A stretch of DNA of 64,000 nt from Reticulitermes speratus (Eukaryota; Arthropoda; Insecta; Blattodea; Rhinotermitidae), in contig JAJKFL010000003.1 of NCBI GenBank assembly GCA_021186555.1, positions 48,107,630-48,171,629 of the forward strand. Reading direction: 5' to 3'. Positions 23,033-33,529 of this stretch are shown piece after piece. The position numbers were made by a program, and so were the translations under genes. Numbering within the stretch: the first letter of the stretch is position 1; each line of letters starts with the position of its first letter. The notes below the pieces were generated by a model. It ran no database searches. It saw nothing but the letters and a program-made list of their open reading frames with translations, and was not told the origin of the DNA.

Positions 23033-23420
23033 TAGTTAGTTAGTTAGTTACTTCCTGTCGCTCCTTGCGGAGCATAGGGCCTCCTTTCAGAGGTTTCTTG
23101 GTCTGGAAGTGTGCATCTGTAGTGGGTGACCAGTCCACCGAGTGCACAAGTTCTATTCATCCTGATATGACTGCCAGAGCCATCTAGCAGTCAATCAGGA
23201 GACTTGGGTGAGAAATGCCGCTGAATTTTGCTTACGAAACATCTCTATTCAAGGTTCTTATACATGTCGTAGATTCCGCCGGCTTTAATTCCCCTCCGAA
23301 GGAAGTTGTGCTACGGATTTTTATCGCCCTTAAAAATCCATCGACCTCGGCCGGGATTGAACCCGCGAACCTTGGGTCCAGTGGCGAGCACGCTAACCAC
23401 CAGTCCACCGAGGACGACAC
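23033..23420 (-). mobile_element. tRNA-derived SINE (SINE-6) with (GTTA)n run
   Basis: The right end read in reverse is a clear tRNA-like head: gtggttagcgtgctcgcc (A box), then ggttcgcgggttcaatcccg (B box), ending near 23342. A body of about 300 bp follows, ending at a (gtta)n run at 23033-23052. Frames over the head (23232-23420, 23311-23505) are translations of the SINE. It is the only copy here, but both boxes are near consensus. Confidence 0.65.
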
Positions 23421-24124
23421 AATGTACAGTACTCATTACATAACCATAGACTCTCACTGAATATACAGACTTGTGTCTCATTCTTCCATTAAAGACATTA
23501 TGCAAAATTCCGAATTTCAGTTACGTTAATATTTTGCACTCACGATCCGTCGTGCCACATATAATTTGGCTTCTTTCTCCAGCATTGAAATCTCCTAATA
23601 TACAGGCGCAGTTATTTACGGTTATTTTAACTGTTCAACCTTACACGGTTCTGCTGCTTCAACAGCGCTTACGTCATCACCAGCACCTTTACTCACCGAG
23701 CAATGTAGCGCTGAGATTGTTATTTAGATTTTTATTCCGTAAACAGGCAGTTCGAATTTTAATGTATTACCGTTTTATCCACCCGTGGATTGTCGTGGAT
23801 CTTAAGTCTCTGGGAGGTAATGCTGGCATAGCACCTTAAAATAGACCACGACCGCCTCTTTATAAATGTCGATGTACATAACATTCCTTAACATCTTAAC
23901 ATTTTTGTCAATGGTATATAACCACTGCAATTGAAACAGCTTCGAAAAATAATCAAATAATTAATCGCATAAAACCTTCATTTTTGTATTAATTATAATT
24001 TAACGTATATTTTAATATTTACTCTTTTATGTTACAAATTTTGATATTCTCATGGCGGTGACTATAAAAACCCCTGTGGACTATGTAGGTAGAACTTTTT
24101 GCAATTTTATCCTCCAAATTTAGG

Positions 24125-24225
24125 CGTCAGTATCCTCCGAAACGTCGGTAACCACGTACAGGACCATGAATACAATTCATAGAACTACAATCTAAACTTT
24201 AACTGCCACAGAACCTCAAACATTT
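24125..24225 (+). mobile_element. hammerhead-type repeat remnant (3' half)
   Basis: CCUCC-GAAAC-GUCG-GUA (24137-24153) resembles units at 8757 and 26663; the 5' half of the core is missing. Followed by an agaacctcaaac block also seen at 8963. Confidence 0.45.
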
Positions 24226-25024
24226 GCTTATAATATTTGTATATAAAAGAAGCACTGTTCCATAAGAGAGAAATCCAACTTTTTATACACCCAGTGAATT
24301 AACAGAGAAGACAAGTGCAGATGTTTTACGATACTCTGCCACTGATTGAAGCTACTAAAATTTCCGATTATGATATATGCTATAAGATTCGATACTGGGA
24401 CTCCCGAATTAGGCGACAGGCGTGATAGATCTAGCAGTGGGCGTTAGGAACAGGATACCGTCCCGTCAACGGACTTTAAATTATACATCCGGTTTACGGC
24501 AACACTCGTTGAAATTCGTCTTACATTGTTACAACATAAACAGGTCCTAACATACTAACAAATAACAAATCAAAATCGCTCAAAAGTAAACAACAGAGTT
24601 ATTAGATGTGTTGTGGGCCTAATCCTATCAGACACAGAAGGCGTAATCCTGAGAGGCAGAAAGTGGAAAGCGGAAAAGCACAGAAAGTGTAGAAGGCACG
24701 TGAAGGGAGAAGGAGGAAATGACAGAAATGTTGGAGATAAAAGTAAGTGAAGGAGGAAAAGACAACAAAAATACGAATATTGTTTTTTTATGTCGTCACC
24801 ATAAACATATTGCTTTAGACAATACGCCACGTATTCGCCGCCATGCTGCCGGACCACCCAGTTCAGTACATACGTCCCCACCCATTCACGTGACGACAGA
24901 AAAAAGTGCCGTTTCCGAAACGTTGGACTCTTTTCGGAATACCAGAAGGTGAACGAAGTCCAGGAACCAAATAATCACGAAAGTAAGAAACTTCATTGCT
25001 TGTGTGAAGAGGATAAGGCTTTAC

Positions 25025-25730
25025 TTAGCAATATCGACAGGGGCTTTATCTAGCAATGTCAACAAATTCTACAGGGACATGTATCTAGCAATGTCGACAG
25101 GGGTTTAATCTAGCCATAATGTCAACAGGGGTTTTATCAAGCAATTTTCATAAGGGACTTTGTCTAGTAATGTCAACAGGGGTTTTATCTAGCAATTTCA
25201 ACAGGGACTTTATCTAGCAAAGTCGACAGCGGTTTTATCTAGCAATGGTAACAATTCGACAGGGACATTATCTAGCAGTGTCGACAGGGGCTTTATCTAG
25301 CAATGTCAACAATTCGACAGGGACATTATCTAGTAGTGTCGACAGGGGCTTTATCTAGCAATGTCAACAGGGGTTTTATCTAGCAATTTTCAACAGGGAC
25401 TTTGTCTAGTAATGTCAACTGGGGTTTTATCTAGCAATTTCAACAGGGACTTTATCTAGCAAAGTCGACAGCGGTTTTATCTAGCAATGGTAACAATTCG
25501 ACAGGGACATTATCTAGCAGTGTCGACAGGGGCTTTATCTGGTAATGTCAACAGGGGTTTTATCTAGCAATTTCAACAGGGACTTTATCTAGCAATGTCG
25601 ACAGCGGTTTTATCTAGCAATGTCGAGAAGGGCTTCATCTAGCAGTGTCAACTGGGGCTTTATCCAGTAATGACAACAGAGGCTTCATCTAGCAATTTCA
25701 AGAGGGATCTCATACAGCAATGTCGACAGG
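25025..25730. repeat. 25-26 bp minisatellite with higher-order structure
   Basis: About 27 units of the type ggggttttatctagcaatgt plus cgaca or caaca. Variants (ttttatctagcaatttcaac; caaagtcgacagcgg; caatggtaacaattcgac; cagtgtcgacagggg) occur in the same order twice, around 25165-25320 and 25405-25545, showing block duplication of several units. No open frame spans it, as the period is not a multiple of three. Confidence 0.9.
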
Positions 25731-25839
25731 TCAGTGCCAGGTCTTCTGGGATATGACGCCGTGTGTTTGTCTATACATACAACATATATGACGTCACACT
25801 TTAGTAGACCCTAAAGTTTATATTTAACAATGTGAGCAT

Positions 25840-25915
25840 ATCAGGTGTCATGAAGACAGCGACAGCAAGTTATTCTGAAACGTTGGTGCATGTATACCAA
25901 ACCACCGTAAATGGC
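25840..25915 (+). mobile_element. hammerhead-type repeat remnant
   Basis: CAUGAAGAC...UCUGAAAC-GUUG-GUG with a ggcgtcacat tail, as in the 8.7 kb unit. The first core C is A and the triplet is GUG, so it is inactive by rule. Confidence 0.45.
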
Positions 25916-26570
25916 GTCACATCAAACAAGGTGGTAACGAAGTTACAGTTTTATTGTTGATTTGGTATTCCAGTTAGTTCTCAAAATACCTTGTGCAATA
26001 AATTGCCCTCTAAATATTCAGACGTTGTCTAATAAATTAGCCTTTAATATTTAAGAAACACGTAACATTTCAATCGCTAGAAACCTGAGGAAGGCTCATA
26101 AGTTTGTCTTAAGAAAGTCGCTTTGCTCGTCCTTTCTTACCAGTTCTGTCTGGCTCAATATAGTTTATACGAAGTACATAAATGTTTCGACTCTCTCTGC
26201 CCTATAGCGTTATAACCATAAGATAAACTAGGAGTGGTGTGATTTATTGTGTAGATAGTGTCTGTGTACATGTCGATGCTTATGGAAGCAGGTGAACCAC
26301 TTAAGAACGATCTGCGAATATTCATCTATTTTCTCAATATACTGTACAATTTTTCATTTAAATATCTCCTTCCCAAACAGAGAGATATTATAGAGCCTGG
26401 TAATTCTGAACCTTTCACAAACCAATCAAAATAACCTAACCGTTACATTAATTGTTATTAGCACTTATACACATGCTTTATGGGGTATTAAACACTGAAA
26501 GTGTCGTAATGCACCGCACTGAACGTTTGCAATCAAACGGCCCGTAAAGCTCCCTAACTTCCATGGACCT

Positions 26571-26757
26571 GAGATCAGCGCTGTTCTGGGATATTACGCG
26601 GCGTCGTGTGGTAATTGTTTACCGACGTTTCGGGACAACGTATCGGTCCCATCTTTAAGGGGTCCCGAAACGTCGGTAAACAATTACCACACGACGCCGC
26701 GTAATATCCCAGAACAGCGCAGATCTCATCAACATCGCGGCGGAAACCTAAAATCAA
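26571..26757 (+). mobile_element. inverted-pair element, nearly perfect 64 bp arms
   Basis: Left arm 26571-26635 and right arm 26663-26727 around a 27 bp spacer. The right arm contains cccGAAAC-GUCG-GUA followed by the family tail, ending catcgcggcggaaac near 26747. The spacer holds the remaining accgatacgtt-type hairpin strand, but CUGAAGA is reduced to UUAAAGA on the minus strand. The near identity of the arms implies recent formation or gene conversion. The minus frame 26575-26757 is a shadow. Confidence 0.7.
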
Positions 26758-27445
26758 CGTTCCATTGACCTACAATTTCTTAACCAGATTCCAGAGATCA
26801 ATCGTATGAGGAAAATACGGAAAAAGTGGTAAGGTCCAAAACAAATTATTTAAATGAGGAAACTGAAAAGAAAATTAATTTCCCACATAATTTATGGTCT
26901 AGTTTCATACTGTAGAGAGTTCTACAAACCTTTTATTGTTAATGTTGTGTTTAGGGATGGAAGTTTACAATGTGACACCAAAATGCAATTTAGCTCGTGG
27001 GTTCATGCAATAAGCTTGTAAGCAACTGGCCTTGACGTGGAATACTGCTTGATTCGGAATATATAGCATATTCAATCACCATATAACAATGTTCACATTC
27101 TAAATTAGCTAGAATTTCGTACCTTAAGTTTACGGATGTGTCACCTAGACGCACAATTTCTTTTACTTCATTTCTACAATGGATCAAAATTCTGCTGTCC
27201 CAACTTTTTGAAACAGTGCCGACTCAAGATAATTGGACTTCCCTTAATGTTGATTCTAAACGACGCAACTGCCCTTCCGCTAAATGCACTTCGACTGCTA
27301 ATGCCATAAGCAGGGATATTGCTATACTCAATGGAAAGTCTGTTTTGTTTGTGCTAATTATAGGTACTACAAATTTGTTTTGTTCATAATATAAGATCCA
27401 ATAAAACAGTGTTTTAGTACAAAGGTTTTACATTTGAAACATTAT

Positions 27446-27490
27446 ATCTCCGACATGTTTCGATCCATTATGGGTCATCATCTGGGAGAA
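27446..27490 (-). ncRNA. hammerhead motif, one core change (U4 to A), GUC site
   Basis: Minus strand: UCUCC, CAGAUGA (27484-27478), U, hairpin GACCC/GGAUC with one mismatch, GAAAC, loop AU, GUC (27454-27452), GGAGA. Stem I is a perfect 5 bp UCUCC:GGAGA. The cleavage triplet GUC is the most common natural one. The U4 change would be expected to reduce or abolish cleavage. Confidence 0.6.
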
Positions 27491-27712
27491 TCACATTAAG
27501 CAATATGTAAAAAAACATAGAACATGATTAAAATTAAGATTAAAATAGTATTAAATGTTTGTGTTCATATTGTGATCTTTATTGGTTTTTACTATTTTCC
27601 ATGTCTTATGTTTTTGGCTAGTTATTTAATATATTTTCTCTTATGTTCCTCTGCTGGCCCTGTAATTGGAATTTTTGGCTGTTGTGTCAGCACGTTAATA
27701 ATATTGAATTAA

Positions 27713-27760
27713 ACAATAATAATAATAATAGTAATTACTATTATTATTACTATTATTGTC
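27713..27760. repeat. self-complementary (AAT)n/(ATT)n tract
   Basis: An aataataataata run followed by its inverted version, meeting at agtaattact; it can fold into a hairpin. Confidence 0.85.
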
Positions 27761-27891
27761 CTTCCAATATTAGATTATTTTTTATTTGTATTCTTTTCTG
27801 CGTTGTTTTCCTCCCGTTAATAATAAAGAATCAAACAATCAAAGCAATTATTATTATTGCCCTTCTAATATTTGATTACTTTTTAGGCGCT

Positions 27892-28345
27892 TTCCTCAAA
27901 TTGCGAAAAGCGACTCTTAGCTTCGTCATGCCTGACCGTCCGTCAGCATGCAACAACTCGGCTCCCACTGGACGGATTTTCATGAAAATTGATATTTGAG
28001 TATTTTTCGAAAATCAGTCGAGAAAATTCAAGTCTCATTAACATCTGAGAAGAATAGCAGGTACTTTACATGAATGCCTATGTACATTTATGATAATATC
28101 TCGCTGAATTCTTCTTAGAATGAGAAAATTTGTAGCCAAAGTAGTAGAGAAGACCAAAACACAATTTAATGTTAAAAAGTTTTTCCCAAAATCGTGCCGT
28201 TTATGTAATGTGAGAAAATATGGTACAGCCAGATAGACCACAGATGACAATATAACACGGCACATGCGATTTGCATGCTAAATAACTAAGGCTACAGGTA
28301 CAGTCACAATATGTAATACATTACTTTTTCACGGCAACAAGGTTA
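27892..28345 (-). mobile_element. interspersed repeat, inverted copy of 9225-9712
   Basis: Same blocks in reverse order: gacggattttcatgaaaat, catgaatgcctatgtacatt, gataatatctcgctgaattc and gcatgctaaataactaaggc, with left end taggcgctttc and right end ttacgcgaac-gtgtctcaatg. The terminal hairpin is eroded (tttcctcaaattgcgaaaa). Confidence 0.65.
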
Positions 28346-28594
28346 CGCGAACGTGTCTCAATGTTACTTTATACGTACATCAACTGTCTTCTTTATTTGT
28401 GCTTTTTTCTACAGTGCTTTCCTAAAACTGTTTTCTTGTTGCTGCCAAACACTTTAACAAATAATTGTATGAATTTAATTACTTCATCTTTGGAAAAGCC
28501 TACTTTTGAGCACAAATTCTACTTCGTTAACTCGGTAACAAGTTACGGCATATTTTTTTCCTTCACGTAATGGAATAGTTAACAGTAGAATGAT

Positions 28595-28735
28595 ATGATG
28601 GCCTGGACATGCAGCTAGGATGAAAAAGCAAATTAACTATTCAAAAAATTTACACGAAGCCTTCTCTAAAAACGGCCATATGGAAGATCGAGTAGATGGG
28701 AGCATAACATTCAGATGAATCTTAGGAAAAATGGT
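28595..28735 (+). mobile_element. RTE-type LINE remnant
   Basis: Blocks gatatgatggcctggacatg, agatgggagc-ataac and agatgaatctta follow the LINE order; heavily decayed. Confidence 0.45.
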
Positions 28736-28739
28736 TACG

Positions 28740-30600
28740 AAAATTGATGTAAGTGATTTAGTTTTGTGTCCAGTGGCCAGCATTCGTATTAGCGATGCTG
28801 AACCTTCACGTTCTACTAGCAGACACTTGCTCTGTTACAGCACTCATTTTTCATGCCAACTGCAAAGTGTAATCATTCCTGCGCTGCGTTGTCGCCATTC
28901 CTCTGAATGCGATCAGATCTGAAGCAGCAGAGAGAATCAACCAGTTAATAAAAGCAGAAGGCCAACATTTGACGGCCAAAGCAGTCATTAGCATTAGCAT
29001 AAGTATAATATAAGAATCACTTTAACGTGTTCAATTGTTTCGAAGCAACTAACTTAACCTTGTGTCAGACTAAATCCAAAAAACCTACGTGTTGCCATTT
29101 GTAACAGTAGTTCGTAGAAGTTATATATTCTTTGTGTCCTTTTCAAATAAATAAATAAATCACAACTTAGAGCAGTTAGGTTCATATAATACTTCCTAAG
29201 TAATAATGGGTAAGCAAAAATTACTTTCCAATGCTTCCAAAATTACTGTTTGGGCATAACCACAACGTCTAACTTAAAAAGTTTTACTACGGTAATGAAC
29301 TAAGAATTAATATGTCCTGTTTTTATAATATTTCCTATTTTGAGCTACCAAATGACAAAACACTGAGACAGTGTTCATCCAATCACACGACTTCTGTTTC
29401 AGAGTGCTTTTCCTGGTTAAACAAATTTCGATAAAAAAAATCGGAACCCACATAGCATAATAAGCTTAAGCATGATCTACTTGATCGAATTAGTCAAAAC
29501 TCGTTACTGTAAATATAAACCTAACTTTTTAGAAGAGATTTCAATTTTTAGACAACAATGACAGTTTTAAGGAAATAGTTGAAACTTCACGCGTGTCAGA
29601 GTCGTTTGACAAATTATACGATATTTATAGTCTTTAATTATTACCACGTAGGTTTGACGTTAACTAATTTTGAGTATTATTTTAATTAAGGGTCCAAAAA
29701 TAGGATATCATCAGAGTCCTTCGAGAAATTATCATCATGAGCAAAGTACTGCGCTGGTATTTGGTCTTTTGCGAGAAATGTCATGAATAAATTTCATTAA
29801 TTTCGATTCATATTCAAGAAAGATGTTATTAAGGAATATATAGTACACACATGCACTGAGCCCCGTGACATATTATGATAAAATTCGATATGTATTTATA
29901 TGGGACACATATTGTGTGAGTGTTACAATATGTGACTTCTACTTAACTTAAATAGCCAGAGAGCAGACGTCAAGAAAGAAACGAACGTTTTTATATATCG
30001 CATCTTCCTGTTGAAATCACCCTGTATAGTGACGCAGCACCGACATGCTCCATTCAGTCAAAGAATGAAAGAGAATTGTCAGTAGCCGAAAGGTTTATTA
30101 TATCAAATGAAAAATAAAATTCCTTGGTTATCGTTATTTAGGATGTACTGCAACATCAGAGAAAGAAGAACGTTTGAATGGAATAAAAACTTTGTGCTAA
30201 AAGAAAAGAACTTTGAACAAAAAAGAAATATTTCTATGCAGCAGTATATACACCATCTTATTAAGAGAGGCAGTACACCTGAATGGCAGCTTTGTCACCC
30301 AGACAGAAACGTGGCTTTGATAATGTAACTTTTCATAAAGGAACTTCAAACTTACAAAACAGTCTGAGCAAATTGTATGGGACACGTGCAGTAACTCCGA
30401 CAGTGCGTCGACTCAGGTACATTCAACATACTTCTACAAAAACAATAACAATCAAAAAGTTAACATAATCACGACTCGTCAGGCTGTCGTCATGTGTTCC
30501 TCCAGTTAACGTTCCACACTTGTATGCCAGTTTCAGCATCAGGAAGGAGACACTTCGTGCTCCTGAATCCTTCGCTCCCTTCTATATCGCACAATGCACT
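28740..30600. other. no recognised gene or repeat family
   Basis: AT-rich. Short frames such as 30107-30328 (+, 73 codons, charged) show no recognisable domain. I see nothing else to annotate. Confidence 0.4.
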
Positions 30601-30604
30601 CACT

Positions 30605-31075
30605 TCAAGTGATAGTTAACAATGTGAGAAACACAGGCTGAAGCTCTTCGAGAGCAGAATATTTGCGCCTAAGAGGGACGAGGTAACAGGGGACTGAGGA
30701 AAATTTCACAGTCCAGAAGTTTAATGACTTTTACTCCACACCAAATATTATTCGGGTGATCAAATCTATAAGAATGAGATGGGCGTGGGATGTGGCACAT
30801 ATGGGAGACAAGAGAGGTACATACGGTGTTTTGGCGGGGAAAACTGAGGGAAAGAAAGTACTTTGAAGACCTAGGCGCAGATGGGAGACTAATATTAAAA
30901 TGGGTCTTCATTAGGATGAGAGGACGTGGACTAGTGTGATCTTTGCTCAGGATATGGACAAGAGGCGTGCACTTGTGCACACGGTGATGAACGTCGGGTT
31001 TCATAACATGCAGGGAATTTCTTGACTACATGCTAATGAAGGATTCTGCTCCATGATGATAGTTAGTTGATTAGT
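30605..31075 (+). mobile_element. RTE-type LINE 3' fragment
   Basis: Forward copy with several frameshifts. Blocks correspond to E-N/K-R-V-L-x-x-I-F-x-x-K-R-D-E-V-T-G, then N-I-I-R-V-I-K-S-x-R-x-R-W, then R-P-R-R-x-W-E, then the D-R-x-x-L-V-x-x-V-M-N stretch and the ttccctgcatg-type end. It runs into the ccatg...agttagttgattagt terminus, so the true 3' end is present while the 5' part is lost. Confidence 0.75.
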
Positions 31076-31124
31076 AGTCAGGCAGTGACTTCGATAATTA
31101 ATAGTCAGTAATTTATTTATTTAC

Positions 31125-31407
31125 TTTTTTTGTGGTGAAGGGCCCCGCAGCAGATGCTACGGACGCACCGCAGTCTTAAGGCTTATTGTGCAACCCTGTG
31201 ATGAAGATGATTAGTTTTTTTTTTATTTTTCCAAGTAATGGAGCACCGGTGGAATGAAATTAACAGGGGAAAACCGAAGTACTCGGGGAGAAACCTGTCC
31301 CAGTGCCACTTTGTCCACCACAAATCCTACATAGACTGACCCAGGATCGAACCCGGGCCTCCAGCGGTGAGAGGCCGGCGAATAACCGCCTGAGCCATGG
31401 CACGGCC
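31125..31407 (-). mobile_element. SINE-2 copy
   Basis: Reverse copy: poly-T at 31125-31131, ggagcaccggtggaatgaaa, ccagtgccactttgtccacc, B-box complement ggatcgaaccc near 31345, and head complement gagccatggcacggcc ending 31407. Flanks aatttatttatttac and aattcatttagttat suggest an eroded target duplication. Confidence 0.85.
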
Positions 31408-31599
31408 CAATTCATTTAGTTATAGGCTACATGAAACTTTCATAGTGACCTCATGGAATACACACAAATTTACGGCGGAAGTTACAGTCTTGCAGTGGAT
31501 ATGTACGGTAGCCACTGACTTAATGGCAGTTTATTTAGACGACAATATACGTATTGCAGCTGAATGTTAGTTAACGTTAATAGCAAGACTAAAATGAGT

Positions 31600-31779
31600 C
31601 AGGCGTGGATCAGAGCTCCTTTTGATATTCTAACACGTGCTCATCCAGTCTTCTCAGCATTTCATGGAATCCGAAAGTTCATCGCCGTGTTGACAACAGC
31701 CCAACACTTGTGTTTATCCTCAGCCAGATTAACCCAGTGCACGCCCTCCCACTCTTTCAAGACTCGTAATATTAAAATG
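31600..31779 (-). mobile_element. RTE-type LINE fragment interrupted by the 31780 element
   Basis: Reverse-strand blocks: catttcatggaatccgaaag, ttcatcgccgtgttgacaac, cccagtgcacgccctccc and ctttcaagactcgtaatatt. The match stops where the inverted-pair element begins at 31780, and I could not pick up the rest of the LINE beyond 32120. Confidence 0.65.
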
Positions 31780-32120
31780 TAATCAGCAATAAGTCACCAA
31801 CAAATGCACAAAACTGTCAATAAAGGTATAAATTAACCTTTTATCATTATTAAATTACCCTACATACGTTTCGGCTTGCAAGAAGCCATCATCAGGGGTT
31901 TACAGTTGTACTTATCAAATGCTGTGCTACGGTCTGGATATATAACTTCACTGTTCGTTTCAGGTGGTCGTAGCACAGCATTTGATAAGTACAACTGTAA
32001 ACCCCTGATAATGGCTTCTTGCAAGCCGAAACGTATGTAGGGTAATTTAATAATGATAAAAGGTTAATTTATACCTTTATTGACGGGTTTGTGCATTTGT
32101 TGGTGACTTATTGCTGATTA
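31780..32120. mobile_element. 151 bp inverted-pair element carrying hammerhead motifs
   Basis: Arms 31780-31930 and 31970-32120 are 151 bp each, near identical, and separated by 39 bp. Each holds a hammerhead pointing outward. The left one (minus) is intact; the right one (plus) has CUGAUAA, a G8 to A change at a catalytic position. A possible target duplication attaaaatgta lies at 31771-31781 and again at 32149-32159, but 28 bp beyond the right arm, so it is uncertain. The element interrupts a LINE fragment. The layout resembles terminal inverted structures of Penelope-like elements, without any reverse transcriptase. Confidence 0.75.
31857..31899 (-). ncRNA. type I hammerhead ribozyme motif, core intact
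   Basis: Minus strand: ACCC, CUGAUGA (31895-31889), U, 5 bp hairpin GGCUU/AAGCC with loop CUUGC, GAAAC, loop GUAU, GUA (31863-31861), GGGU. Stem I is 4 bp. Same fold as 22810-22854 with compensatory differences in the hairpin (GGCUG/CAGCC against GGCUU/AAGCC), which supports selection or shared descent of the pairing. Confidence 0.72.
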
Positions 32121-32500
32121 TAGAAATGCACGGTGAATTAAGATTAAAATTAAAATGTATATATTCGTTTTCAGGGTCATGTTACTTAAAAGCCTACGCA
32201 AAATTTTACCTACACCTTTGTGGTGTTTTCATACAATTTGATAAAACTCGATATTTGTCCTCCTGTTGTCGCATGTGAATTTAATCCATTTTATAAGCCC
32301 CACATTATATAAGGTCACAGGGATCATTCGGTGGGGGGACGCTTGTCGCTAAGTATCCTGGAGGAAAGCACAGCGACTGAAGGTTATAGCTGCGCATGGA
32401 AGACACACATTGTCTCATAATACATTGGCACAGACCTTTACGATTTATAGGTAATTAATAGAATTTGTTAAGTTGCTTTAATGCAGAAGTTATTCAGCCT

Positions 32501-32880
32501 GAAATCTGTGGTCTTCTGGGTAATTACACGGCGTCGTGTGGTAATTATTTACCGACGTTTCGGGACAACGTATCGGTCCCATCTTCACGGGTCAAGATTC
32601 CAAGAGGAAAGAAAGCCTGAGCAAAGAAACTGGACAGCATAGCGGGGTGGGGAAACGTGCGATGGATGAGAGAGGGGATGGTTACAAGGTCACAATATGT
32701 AGTGCGGCGGGGTGAGTTTCTTTGCTCAGGCTTTCTTTCCTCTTGCAATCTTGACCCGTGAAGATGGGACCGATACGTTGTCCCGAAACGTCGGTTAAAT
32801 AATTACCACACGACGCCGTGTAATTACCCAGAAGACCACAGATTGCATCAACATCGCGGCGTAAGCCTGAAATCAAAGTT
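32501..32880 (+). mobile_element. inverted-pair element of the gtcccgaaacgtcgg family, long arms
   Basis: Left arm 32501-32630 and right arm 32715-32843, 84 bp spacer. The arms include the usual 65 bp plus an extra 50 bp (gggtcaagatt-ccaagaggaaag) absent from the 22 and 26 kb members. The right arm reads GUGAAGA-U-GGGAC...GUCCC-GAAAC-GUCG-GUU: the first core C is G, the rest fits. The common tail ends at catcgcggcgtaagcctgaa. Confidence 0.7.
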
Positions 32881-33010
32881 ATCCAGCCTCTTGCTATTGC
32901 CCTCCAATGTAACGTACAGCTGCTGCATGTATGTACCTCTATGTATCTCGTATATACAGTTGGCAGAGAGATGTCATACGTTAAATAAAAGCGCTTTCCC
33001 TTTCCTCCTT

Positions 33011-33321
33011 GGGGCGCGCGGTGGCGCAGTTGGTTGAGGCACTACGCTACAAACCGGAACGTCGCGTTTTCGATTCCCGATGTTGTCATTGGAATTAATT
33101 CCTTGACATAATCGTTTCGGCCGCACTATGGCCCTGGGGGTCGACTCAGCCTCTAACAGAAATGAGTACCAGGAATATTTCCTGGGGGGTAAAGGCGGCC
33201 GGTGCGTAGGGCTGACAACCTTACCACCTTCATGTGCCGATTGTCTAGAAATCTGGGACCCTCAACCTCCTGGACCCCTCAGGGCCTGTCCAGGCCTGTA
33301 ATGGGATTGCTTTACCTTTTA
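33011..33321 (+). mobile_element. SINE-3, full-length copy with target duplication
   Basis: A box gtggcgcagttggttgaggc at 33021-33040 and a mutated B box (gttttcgattcc) at 33066-33077. The body matches 1-290. Flanks ccctttcctcctt (32998-33010) and ccctttccttcct (33322-33334) look like a 12-13 bp target duplication with one slip. Confidence 0.82.
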
Positions 33322-33397
33322 CCCTTTCCTTCCTGCCCCCAACGAACATATTATCCTTCGTCTTTCTTTCATTATTTTACAACTTTCATTTAAGAAG

Positions 33398-33525
33398 GAC
33401 TAACTAACTAAACTAACTCCATGGAGCAAAGTCCTTCTTGAGAAGCTAACAGGTCGTCAGCTAGTGAAGAAATTCCCCGCGTTTTATGGAACCCGAAGGT
33501 TCATTACCGCACTCACAAGAGCCTG
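33398..33525 (-). mobile_element. RTE-type LINE, 3' terminal fragment
   Basis: Only the last ~120 bp: the (taac)n-like end, ctccatggagcaaagtcctt, gctaacaggtcgtcagctag and ttccccgcgttttatggaac, then aaggttcattaccgcactca. It stops sharply after acaagagcctgc. Confidence 0.8.
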
Positions 33526-33529
33526 CATT

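Noticed and set aside
25025-25730. CRISPR-like spaced repeats
   Set aside because: Repeats are contiguous with no unique spacers, in a eukaryotic context; the same holds for the 60 kb array.
30107-30328. 73-codon charged frame as an exon
   Set aside because: No recognisable domain, splice context or conservation evidence from sequence alone.
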